Shown piece by piece: positions 44,601-56,600 of a stretch of DNA of 64,000 nucleotides. Source of the stretch: Tridacna crocea (taxonomy: Eukaryota > Mollusca > Bivalvia > Cardiida > Cardiidae). The DNA is taken from the NCBI GenBank assembly GCA_943736015.1, contig OX031058.1, positions 19,059,001 through 19,123,000 of the forward strand, given 5' to 3'. The translations under genes were made by a program, and so were the position numbers. Numbering within the stretch: the stretch's first letter is position 1; the number at the start of each line of letters is the position of its first letter. The notes beneath the pieces were generated by a model that was not told where the DNA came from, searched no databases, and saw only the letters and a program-made list of their open reading frames with translations.

Positions 44601-47600
44601 AGTGGTAGGGCGTGTAGACCACCTGTCAGCGATCGTCAGAACGAAAACTATCGATCAAATATCTCCAAAATTACACAAAATAAAGTCATGATATTTGAAG
44701 ACATGCTACATAAAGTATATTTTAAAAGGTATAAGTAATTAATTCCATCCGACACAGTCCATATACCCGTAGGGCGATAATTTGTTTCGTAGGGCGTCGT
44801 AGGGCGAATTTTTCCTGTAGGGCGTATTTTAGTATGACCCGATGAGTTGTGTTTTATTCTCTTCCACATTAGCATCAGATAAAGCAACATTCCCCTTTTT
44901 ATAGAATAACTCAGTTTTACCAGTGCAACACTTGGACTCTGAAGTACCTTGCCAAAGGACAATCCAACTGTACAACTGGTTATATCTCACCATTGCAGCA
45001 GCTGTTGAAAATTTCGAAGTCCTGCTAGTCACCAGTTGTCCATTACTATGTGTATTTAATTTTCTTGTTGATTATGAACACAGATGTGGATCCATTAACT
45101 TCATTTTGACACAAGTTTTGTACAAGTTTATAGAGCAACGTCGGGTATTGTCGACCGTCGGCAGTTATCGTCAATTCTTTATTGTGTCCTTTAATTCCAT
45201 GAAAGATGAACAAATTTCATTTTTATGATGTAAAATATGACATCAATATTTTATCTAATCACAGTGCCGGAAGTAAACAGTACTCTGTAAGTCCCAAAGA
45301 ATCAGTAAAATTTTACAGTAATAAAATTTCCCAACGTTAACGTCTACGATAAGGAGGGTGGTGGTTTTTGTCAGCGTGAAGGGCATACTGAAACATGCTC
45401 GATTGCTTGAATTCAAACTTAAATACGAGTTTCAGATATAAAATAGTGTTTGCATCACAAAATTAAGTGTGTTTTGCTCACCATAAAGCAGCTTATTCAT
45501 GTGTCGATGACTAGCGATGCTAATTTGTGTGATCGGCAATTATCGACAGATTAAGACATGAATAAAAGAAATAAGAATTAATATGTTTTATGTAACCACA
45601 AGTCCTTTTTATCTTTCAGGTTACAGCTATTTCCAGACAAATTTTGGCTTAAAAACTCCAAAACGAGATCAATACTCGTCAAGTAACATGTCATAGGTCA
45701 TAGATATGGTGCGCAGTGGTGCAATGTCCAGACATCTTAGTCCATGATATTACCAATGAGTACCTGTTCGGCCTTCTTATGCAGTTGTACCTATATTACC
45801 CGTCAAGTTTTGCTTTAATTGCTTTATATTAGGTCTAATTCGGCGATGAGTACTGAATAAAACCCATAATGATGGGTTAAAAGAGGAATTTAATGTTAAA
45901 TTCTTGAAAATTAAATACAATGTCGATAATAGACGAAGCCTGTCGATATCACCCGACATACCCTTATGTAATGTTGGCGTTGTTTGCTACAATACGCACC
46001 TTTACACCATTATATTATACATATAGATCAGTAGAGTATCCGCAAAATAAACCACTGATAACTTCAATTTGTATTTATAGCGGCTGTTATCGACACCACA
46101 CTTTCCGATCTCTTAAAGTGTCGATAATACCCGCCGTTGCTCTAATAGAATTCTATCAATCTAATATTTATGTAATCAAGGTCCAAGAATCTAGGCGATT
46201 TTGAGCAAAGTTGTTGCCGAAACACGCTTGACTTCACCTTTTTTTAACAGGTGGGGGAAAAAAACTTCGCCCAAAAATTTTGGACTAAAAGAAACACAAT
46301 TCAATTCCTGTGTATGAAAGTGATTAAAAAAGGGTGCCTGCCTGACCTGTTGAAACTTTACAATCACTTTTCATTCATGATCAGTATTAACTATTGTTAT
46401 GTAATCCATTGCCATGTGTGAAAATCGATAATTAGAGCAAGTTCATTCCGGGTAGTCGTTGCTATATACACACCTTGTACAGGTGGTTAAAGATTGTGAC
46501 ATAATAGGAAACAAGGCGTGGCTTTACAAATTAGGGGTGGCCTCTGAATTTCGTTCTTGATTCCTGATTGGTTCTCGGTAAATATTGTGTGAAAATTATG
46601 TCACACAGATGGAGATGGCGATCTCTACTTTCGATTCATTAGCATATTTTGACATATGCATGCATGCAATGTAAAATCTCGACAAAATACAGTCAAAGTC
46701 ACTGCTTACTATTTGTTTGTTAACCGATGATTACGACGAAACCGAGACTAATCTAGCATAACAACAACCAAGTTCAAGACGATTATATTGTCGAGTGTCC
46801 TTTTTCCATGAGTGTCCTTATTCCATGAGTGTCCTTAAATCGATGACAAATACGAGAGAAATACGACAGAAAATAAACTAATTGTCACATGTTAAAGAAA
46901 TTAACATATTTTTTCTTGATTTTAAGTCGTGTTCCATCTCAAGAAATACAAAGATCATCGACTTTCTGCTGTAAATATTAGGCCTACCTAGCTACCTGAA
47001 TTAGGTCACGCCATGTTTGCAATAGAAGGCCGACAGTATGTTCTTTATTTATGCACATTGAACATGAAAGTAGCAATCGAAGTTATTCTTTTGATATGAA
47101 AGCGACCAGAAATGATTGTTTTTTGAAGGCAAGAAGTTTCTAGTTTGTATTCTGGTCTCAGTTCTTAATTTCATGAAGTTGTTTCCTTATTATCACGGAA
47201 TACGTACACTCGAGGCTGTTGTGTTGGAAAATAAAATAATAAATCATCGTTTGTCTTTCTTTAGAATAAAAGGAGTGATAGAATGGTAGAAAATCAACTG
47301 GGTAAAAACTTTGTGAAAGATAAGAATCCTATTTCAAAAAAAAAAAATATTTTTCCACAGAAATTGATGTTTCTGGCACATATTGTAACAGCCCTAGACA
47401 GTTTAAGTACCTGCAGCATGTTTTTTAAGAAAAATAAAGCAATTTATCTTAAAAATATCTCAAGATACACATAGATTTCCTTATCCCATAAACACACAGT
47501 CACAACTTTTACGGATTAGAGGAAGAAGGTCTTTGGAAACATTGTGGAAAAATAAGAAAATGATAGTAATCAACATTTTCTTCTTATCTTACAATGTTTT

Positions 47601-50600
47601 CTATTCCACGGAAGACAAACGTTGTTCAACTTGAGCCAGGCTAAAATTTTGTTGTCCGACGAAGAATTTCGGTTAGCAAAAAAACTTCTCCCTTGCTCCA
47701 CAAAACTTCTCCCTAATTTCTCAGGAGGGAGAAGTCACTTCTCCCTGAATTTTTTGGGCTAGCTTGATCTCTGTGCACCACAGAAATGCATTAAGCTCTT
47801 TTTTGCTGGAGCATGGCTCATAATTTATTTCTCGGTAAATCTCTGAATGGTTTCATTTCGACTTACTTTTAGATATTGAAGATCTCACACACAAGACAGG
47901 AAATTTTAAACAGTTCAGTATTTTCATCAGTATGCTGGAGTCAGGCATTATTCAGGTAAGTAAGGATTTTACTATAGCTTTCATGTTTTTTTTTTAAATT
48001 TTGTTACGCCTTTTTTTTCCCTCGTCATTTTTAACTCACTACCAAACAACATCATTTTAGACAAGTACAAATCGAAAGCATTTGCATATGAAAAAATAAA
48101 AGTGACTGAAAATTTGAAATTTGTTTCGTGAAGGATAGAAAACATTGTGGGAAAAGGAAAAATTGCTGGTTACCAGCATTTTCTCCTTTTCCCATAATGT
48201 TTGAAAGCCCTCTTTTTCAGGGATTGTGTGGTAATGGGTTAAGTCATTTACAGTAGGTGTGCCCTGGTCGTACAGTCAGAAATCTGCAGGCATTAACCCT
48301 TTACTACACAATCCCTTGTTTTCACCACCCTATGAAAGAAGCATTTTGAAAACATTGTGGGAAAAGGAGAAAATGCATTAACCAGCTTTTTCTCCTTTTC
48401 CGCCAATGTTCTCTACCCTATCAGAGAGCTCAAGCTCATTTCCACAATGTTGAATGTATTGTGTGTAGATGTTTCTGAATTAGAAAGAGTCAAAAATTCA
48501 AAGTTTGGGAAAGAGTTAAAAAGGCATATCAGAAGAGTGTGACCTAAAATTCAACCGAATTCAAAGTATCTGCAGAACGACGAAATAAATGAAGCTCAAA
48601 TGATGAATTCTGTCTTTGATAGGGTAGAAAACATTGTGGAAAAAGGAGAAAATGCCTTGTCCCGAAATGTTTTTGAAAGGCTCCTTTCACAGGGTCATGG
48701 ATTTAAACAACAAATACTAGTAGTTTGTTGTCTGAGTGTAATCATGTAACTTTAATTTTAGGCAAGTGAGAGTGTGTCTCTAGACCTTCTAACATATGCA
48801 GATCTAGAATCACTCCGACAGCGGAAAGCAGGAAGTGCAGGGAAACCATCTGCTCCACCACCACAGAGGACAGTGTCACTGAACTCCAAACGTTACTTGA
48901 TACTCACGTACACTGTCGAGTTTGACAGGTATCAGCTATTTGACAATTTGTACTTAATTCATTACCAAACGACAAAATTTTAGGTTCGTTCAAATTGAAA
49001 GCATTTGCAGACGACAAAATTAAAGTAACTGAAAATTTGAAATTTGTTTTGTGAAGGATAGAAAATATTGCGGGAAAAGGAGAAAATGCTGATAACCAGC
49101 ATTTTCTCCTTTTCCTACAATGTTTTCTAAAGGCTTCTTTCTCAGGGGCGTCAATAGTAGGGATTGTGTGGTAATGGGTTAACTGTTCAAGCTAATTTCA
49201 CTCTTACTTAACTCATTACCAAACGACAAAATTTTGGGTTTGTCCAAATCGAAAGCTTTTGCAGACAACAAAATAAAAGTGACTGGAAATTTGAAATTTG
49301 TTCTGTGAAGGGTAGAAAACATTGTGGGAAAAGGAGAAAATGCTGGTTACCAGCATTTTCTCCTTTTCCCACAATGTTTTCTAAAGCCTTTTTTCTCAGG
49401 GGTGTCAAAAGTAGGGATTGTGTGGTAATGGGTTAACCCATTACCGCACAATCCCTACTTTTAACCACCTGAAAGAGAAGCCTTTAGAAAACATTGTGGA
49501 AAAAGGAGAAAATGCTGGTAATCAGCACTTTCTCCTTTTCCTACAATGTTTTCTACCCTTCACAAAACAAATTTCAAATTTTCAGTCACTCTTATTTTGT
49601 CATCTGCAATTTGCAAATGAATTGGATTTGGACAAGCCTAAAATATTGTCATTTGGTAATGAGTTTTTAAAATTTTAGATTTATCATAACTTTTAACCAC
49701 CCAACTTTAACTCTTTACCAAACAACAAAAGTTTACACTGGTCCAAATTGAAAGCACTTGCAGACGAAAAAATAATTGATCCTCAAAAAGATTTTTTTTT
49801 TCCAGCTGGGTAGAAAACATTGTGGGAAAAGGAGAAAATAGCAGGATAGACGACTAAATGTATTTTCTTTTCAGTGTTGTATCAATTAATCATTACCAGA
49901 AACTACACAACAGAGGTAAAGACTAGGAGAGAATTCTAGAGTCCAAATGGAAAGCACTTGCAGACGACAAAATAAATGTCAATCAAAAAAATGAAATTTA
50001 ATTTGGAAAGGGTAGAAAACATTGTGGGAAAAGGAGAAAATGCTGGTTACCAGCACTTTCTCCTTTTCTCACAATGTTTTCAAAGGCTTTCTTTTTCAGG
50101 GTCGTTAAATGTCAGGATTGTGTGGTAAAGAGTTAATGCATCTCCTTGATGCGTGATACCGAGAAAATCATCACAATACTATTCATCTGTTTTGTATAAC
50201 ATCCTACTGAATCATGAGGTAAACTTGGCCTTGGACATGTAGAAAATTGACCAGTAGCAAAAAGTTTCGGCACGGGTCGGCCTGCGCAGTCCATGCAAGC
50301 TGACCAGGGTTGATACTTTTGGCAAATGCATGAAGCCCCATTTTCACGGAGCATGGCTCATTTATAAACTTTAATTTACCAGAATACACTATCCTCTACC
50401 ACTACCATATGTTGGAAAGCCAGATCCAAGATTACTACAGGACCAAATTAGAATGTTAAGAGAAGAGATCAAAGCTCTAAAACAACAGGGACCATCTGAG
50501 TCTAAAAGTAAAGAGGTGGAAAAGCTGCGCAAGGAGTGAGTGTCTTACACTCTTTTTAGCTCACCTTAGCACAAAGTGCTAAAGGTGAGCTATTGTGATC

Positions 50601-53600
50601 GGCAATGTCCGTGGTCCGTAAACAATTTCTTTAAACATCTTCTCCTCCTAAACCACTGGGCCAATCTTCATGAAACTTGGCAGGAATGTTCCTTAGGTGA
50701 AGCTCTACCAAAATTGTTCAAAGAATTTAATTCCACCCATAACTCTGGCTGCCATGGCAACAAGACGAAAAATACCCGAAATCTTTGAAAATCTTCTTCT
50801 CTGAAAATAGAAGGCGTAGAGCTTTGAAATTTAGTATGTAGCATCTCCTAATGGACTTCTACCAAGATTGTTCAAATTATGCCCATAGGGTCAAAACTGG
50901 CCCCACCCTAGGGGATAACAAGTTTGAGCGTTGGAACAAAAAAAAATCTTCTCCTCTGAAACTTGAAGGCGTAGAGCTTTGATATTTGGTATGTAGCATC
51001 CCCTAGAGGACCTCTACCAAGTTTGTTCAATTTCTATCCCTAGGGTCAAAACTGGCCCCACCCCAGGGGTCACAAGTTTGAGCATAGGAACAAAGAAGGA
51101 AAATTTTAAAAAATCTTCTCCTCTGAAACTTGAAGGCGTAGAGCTTTCATATTTACTTTGTGGCATCTCCTAGTGGACCTCTACCAAGTTTGTTCAAATT
51201 ATGCCCCTGCCGTCAAAACTGGCCCCACCTCGAGGGTCACAAATTTGAGCATAGGAACAAAGAAGGAAAACTTTAAAATTCTTTTCCTGAGAAACTATAA
51301 AGCGTAGAGCTTTGATATTTGGTCTGTTGCATCTCCTATTGGACCCAGCATCCGGAAGATCTTGATTTTTTTTCTCTGCATGAGCCAAATTTTATTCAGA
51401 TTACTTTGATAAAAATGGACACTAATTTTTTTCGTTGTTTAGATCTGATAATTTACGCAAAGAAAAAGAAGATATAGAGGCTGAGTTTCTACAGTTTCGT
51501 CGTGAGATGAAGAACACAAGCCATGGTAACGCAGTCAAAGAACTCAAAATGTTTAAAAGTATGGCAAGGCAGTTAGAGGAAGAGTTGTTGAAAGAGAAAA
51601 CCAAACATCAAAGAAATGCCAGTAAACATGGTCAACAGTACAGGGAACTCTTAGAGGAGGTATCAGTTAACTCTTTCCAAAATGACAAACATTAGATAAG
51701 TCAAAACTGAAGGCATCTGCAAATGACAATAAAGGCATTGATGCAAACAAGCTTAACTCATTACCAAACGACAATATTTCAGGCTTGTCCAAATGGAGAG
51801 CATTTGAAGACGACAAAATAAAAGTGACAGAAAATTTGAAATTTGTTTTGTGAAGGGTAGAAAACATTGTGGGAAAAGGAGAAATGCTGGTTACCAGCAT
51901 TTTCTCCTTTTCCACAATGTTTTCTAAAGACTTTTTCTCATGTGGTAATTGTTTAACTCTACCAAACGACAAATTTACAGACTGGTCCAAACTGATAGTA
52001 TTTGCAGACGACAAAATAAATGTGACTGATGAATCGGAATTTGATTTCGGAAGGGTAGAAAATGTTGTGGGAATAGGAGAAAATACTGGTTATGACCATT
52101 TATGCCTTCCATATGCCTAAGCTGTTACATGTAAAGTACTAAAAGCTGACTACCCGCAACTCTGTTATTCTAATAGAATGAACCAAGTTGTCTAAAATTT
52201 AACATAACACACAAGTTGATGAAAAACTGTCATTTAATTAATGAATAAAATTATCACAAATATATATACATATATACATGTCATAAAAACATCAACTTAA
52301 GACAGCTCATACAACAAAAAAGACCAACGTAAGACTAGCTCTGAGAAACAAAAGGGGAGGTCCCCGCCCCAAACTTTTGATTGTGAATGCACCAGCATGA
52401 ACAATTTCAAATTCTTGTTTTTCGAAAGTACCTTCATACAGACCTCCCCTTAAGTGTACATATGAATATTTGACCAAAAAACATGCTTATCTATAAAAAC
52501 AATGTGGTGATTTCCAAAAACGCCCTATGGCTAGCTCTTTGAAACAAAAGGAACCCCGTATATATAATAAAACTGCTTTTTAATAAATTGACAATAAAAA
52601 CCTATTTAACTAGGATGGCAATGGTTATAACTTTACTCCGAACCACAAATGGTATCTGGGTATGTATATAGCTCAATAATAATGACAGGCAATAAATAAA
52701 AACTTCTTATGTATGCTAAATAGGCGAAGCCCAGGGGAGGTGGTTGGTGAATCAAATTTTCCTCTGGTTAATGCTGAAAATATTCCTTTACACAGCCAAA
52801 GACAAACAAAGAATGTTATTCTATATGCATTTGTAATCTCTAAATGAAATACCTTGAGGTAATCTCTTACCCAAAAGGCTGCAAGGTCCAGTATAAAACC
52901 ATAGGGTTTGGATACCCGGACATTGGAAATCTACGGCATATGAAGCATAAAACATATTATCATCTGATAATCTTACTTTTCTTCTTTTCTTAAATTTTGT
53001 CAGAAGGCTTCTTCCTCAGGGTTGTCAGAAGTAATTATTGTCTGGTAAAGAGTTAACCCTTTCTAAAGTGACAAACGTAAGATCAGTCAAAACTGAAGGC
53101 ATCTGCATCTGCACATGACAATTAACCCATTACCACACAATCCCTACTTTTGACGCCCCTGAGAAAGAAGCCTTTAGAAAACATTGTGGTTCCCACAATG
53201 TTTTCTACCCTTCACAAAATAAATTTAAAATTTTCAGTCACTTTCATTTTGTCGTCTGCAAATGCTTTCGATTTGAACCAGTCTAAAATTTTGTCCTGTG
53301 GTAAAGAGTTAAGGCATTTATGCAAACAAGTTTAAGTTGGCAGATGAGATAGAACACATAGAAGGAAAAGGAGAAAATGTTGGTTTTTGTAAGCAAATTA
53401 CCCATTTGCCATAATGTTTTCAAAAAAGTTCTGCTGCAAGATTAAAATCATTGTCTGCAGAAACTTATGAGTCTTCTATTTTGTCTGACAACATTCTTTT
53501 CGTGGTGAGCAGTTTCTTGAACTATAAGGTTGAACAGTTTTCTTTTATTATATGCAATTGTAGAAATTTATTTTTTATTTCCAAGTAAAACTATCTTTTA

Positions 53601-56600
53601 TGTCAAAGAATATGTATTGCCATTTTTTTTAACTCTTTGCAATTTGTAGCATGTAGCAGATGACACCCCGGATTTGAGGAACTGTCTGCCGAAATGGGTA
53701 ATACTAATCAAGTCAGCGCATGATAATTATTTGTTTAATCCATTTTGACTAACAGCTAACTAGATCAGGAAATAGAATGGTCCTTCGATAGGTATAATAA
53801 TTTACAAATGGCACAAAGTTTTGACCCATGTAAGCCTTTCCATGCAGCACAGCCCACAACTAGAGATAATGATAGTGAATTATACTCCAATTCTTTATCA
53901 AACAATAGTATTTCATACTTGTCTATATTGAAGGCCTTTTGCAGACAATGTATAAATTGTTGCTCAAATTGTGGGGTTTGTTTTCCAGAAGGATAGAAAA
54001 CATTGTTAGAAAAGGAGAAAATGCTGGTAACCAGCATTTTCTCATTTCCTCACAATGTTTTCAAAAACCTTTTACAGCAAGATCATTAAATACAGTATAA
54101 GCAATTGTTGAATAGACAATGCATACTTTAATGAGGAAACTCATTTTGAGCAATTTTCCTTTAACTGTAATGTTTTTAATAATGTGCTCTGCTTCAAAAC
54201 AGAAAATTTTTCTGCAGGACTTGATTAAGACTTAACAATATACATAATATATTCAATGGATAGTTGAATTTTTTTTTTTTTTTTACAGCTTGAAGAAATA
54301 AGAGCTTCGGAAAGAAACTTACGGGTCAGAGTTAAAAGTCTAACAAATGAATTAGCCCTATATAAAAGGTATAGTTGCTTTAGTTGACAAATTGACATGT
54401 TTGTGTCCTGAAAACATGGTGAGAAATGTAATAGATGCTGGCAACCAGCATTTTCTCTTTGTTTAACAAAGTTTCTACCCTGTGACAAGTTCAATTAATA
54501 TGTCATTTGCATATGTATTACATTCGGACAAGTCTTAAACTTCATAGTTCGGTAAAGAGTCATTATCTACGAAATATTATGTCGTAAAAGCTTTCCTCAT
54601 ACTTGTATTTGATCCGAGTTGCTTGAGAAAATTTGATACTATGTGAGACGGAACATCAAATTCTTTTAGACAGGGAGAAGTAAGTACAAGCATCAGGAAA
54701 GTTACTACAACATAAAATGGTCTGCAAAATGCAAAAGGGGCATTGGACAGTTTCAAAAAGTGTTGTTTCGGATCGGCCTGTGTAGTCTTCTCAGGCTAAT
54801 CCAAAACGGGAGTTTCCGTTTTTATGTAATTTTCTAATTTGCGCAAGTCTGCTGTAGCACAAGATCTAATATTGTCGTAAAGTGCTTTCTCGGATCAGCC
54901 TGGGCAAATTGCGCAGGCTGATTAGAGACAACAATTTATGCAAATGTCTGAATCCCCTTTTCGCATATTGCTAGCCATATTCCTTTTATTATTACTTCCA
55001 ATGACAAAATTTTGTAATCAGTGATTTTTTTTTTTGGAAAAACTGTGAATAAAATGAAACAAATAATGGTGTAGTAGTCAGTAACATCATTTGTATGAAT
55101 GGGGGATGAATATGATATGTTTTTAAATTTTTACCATCAACTTGCAAGAAAATGCATGCATTATTCATCATGCTGTATTTCGGTGTGTGTAGATTTGGAT
55201 TTTTTCTGTCTTGTGTGACATTTTATCCGCATGTTACATTTTAGTTGAAAATTGTTAGGTATATGATAGATATGAAAGGCTTAGTCAAATTAAGAAATTT
55301 CTTGTTATGCAGGGTTATGAGTTGATGTCATGGCATTTTGAGCTCAGCTGTTTTCAAAGACAAATGGAGGTTTTGTAATAGCCTGGCTGTCATCTGTCAT
55401 CTTGTTGCAAAAGTTTTCTTATTCCTGTTACTACCAGAGATATTTACTTCAAACCTGGGATTGTTAACTGTAACAGGAGAAAAGCATAAAATAAAACTAT
55501 TTTTGACACAGTTATGCTTCTCCAGACGTATTATTTTCACCCAATTAACTCTTTACCACATGAGAAAATTTTAGACTGGTCCAAATTGAAAGCATTTGCA
55601 GAGGACAAAATGAAAGTGACTGAAAAAATGAAATTTGTTCTGGGAAGGGTAGAAAACACTGTGGGAAAAGGAGAAAATGCTGGTTACCAGCATTTTCTCC
55701 TTTTCCCACAGTGTTTTCAAAAGGCTTCTTTCTCAGGGGCATCAAAAGTAGGGATTGTGTGGTAATGGGTTAAATGCTTTCAGCCAAGCGTTAGCTCCAG
55801 CAATGCTTTGTTTACAATATGTGTACTAAGGTTTAGGATGAACTAATTTGTTTTTTGACATCAATTATTTAAACTACTGTATGTTTAAGTCTTTACCACA
55901 CAATTCTGACTTTTAATAACCTGAAGAAAGAAGTCTATGAAAACATTTTGGGAAAAGGAGAAAATGCTGGTTTCCCCTTTTCCCACAATACTTTCTATCC
56001 TATCAAAGTCAGAGAAATCATATTACCAAGATTCAACTTGTTGTCTGCAGATGCTTTGAAATTGGTCCAGTAAGAAAGATTTTCGTTTGGTAAAGAGCTA
56101 AATGTATTTCTTTTCATTCCTTTATCATCATCATTTTTTTTTCCATAAAGGGGAAAGGTGAACTCTTCAAGAAATTCAAGACCATACAGTAGGGAAAGAA
56201 CAAATTCTATAGACAGATTATCATCAAGAGAGCGATCTTTATCTAGAGAAAGGGAGAGATCCCTGTCAAGGGACCGTTCATTATCCCGTGATGGTTCATG
56301 GTCAGATAGACTGTCTTCCAGAGATAGATCTCGTGACAGATCTAGAGATAAACCTTCATCAGGCACCCACAGAAGCAGACTTACTGATAGATCAAATAAT
56401 TATAAAAACAGTTTTTCACACAGAAGTCGGACACCTTCACCATCTCCAGCTGGTATCTATAATTTCAGCAAAGATCCTTCAAAGAATGGTCATTTAACCT
56501 TTTTGTCAAAAAACGAGTCCTCTTTCAAATTGTTCATGCTTGAGGGAAGTCCTTTGGTAGCCATCCTTGGATTTCAGGCTCCCTTGGAAATGCACAGGGC

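Larger units (their letters stand above)
41673..44840. mobile_element. Foldback/Mutator-like element with tandem terminal repeats and 9-bp target duplication
   Basis: The element is flanked by GATGAGTTG on both sides (41664-41672, 44841-44849). The outer ends are GGTCATACTAAAATACGCC and its inverse, and the inverted arms (about 260 bp) are rich in CGCCCTACG units. Each arm is present twice: 41682-41940 and 42149-42375 on the left, 43968-44215 and 44585-44832 on the right. Inside are a MITE (43021-43260) and a 150-bp hairpin. No transposase. A 9-bp duplication and long TIRs suit Mutator-like elements. It sits 11 bp after the exon 1 donor of CCDC61. Confidence 0.82.

Noticed and set aside
44829..45032. 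Minus-strand frames beside the foldback element (67 and 104 codons)
   Set aside because: They run into the foldback element's arm and its target duplication, show no homology I recognise and lie in CCDC61 intron 1.
55995..56366. 123-codon minus-strand frame rich in SLDRDLS
   Set aside because: It is the antisense of CCDC61 exon 7. The low-complexity SR repeats keep the opposite strand open.
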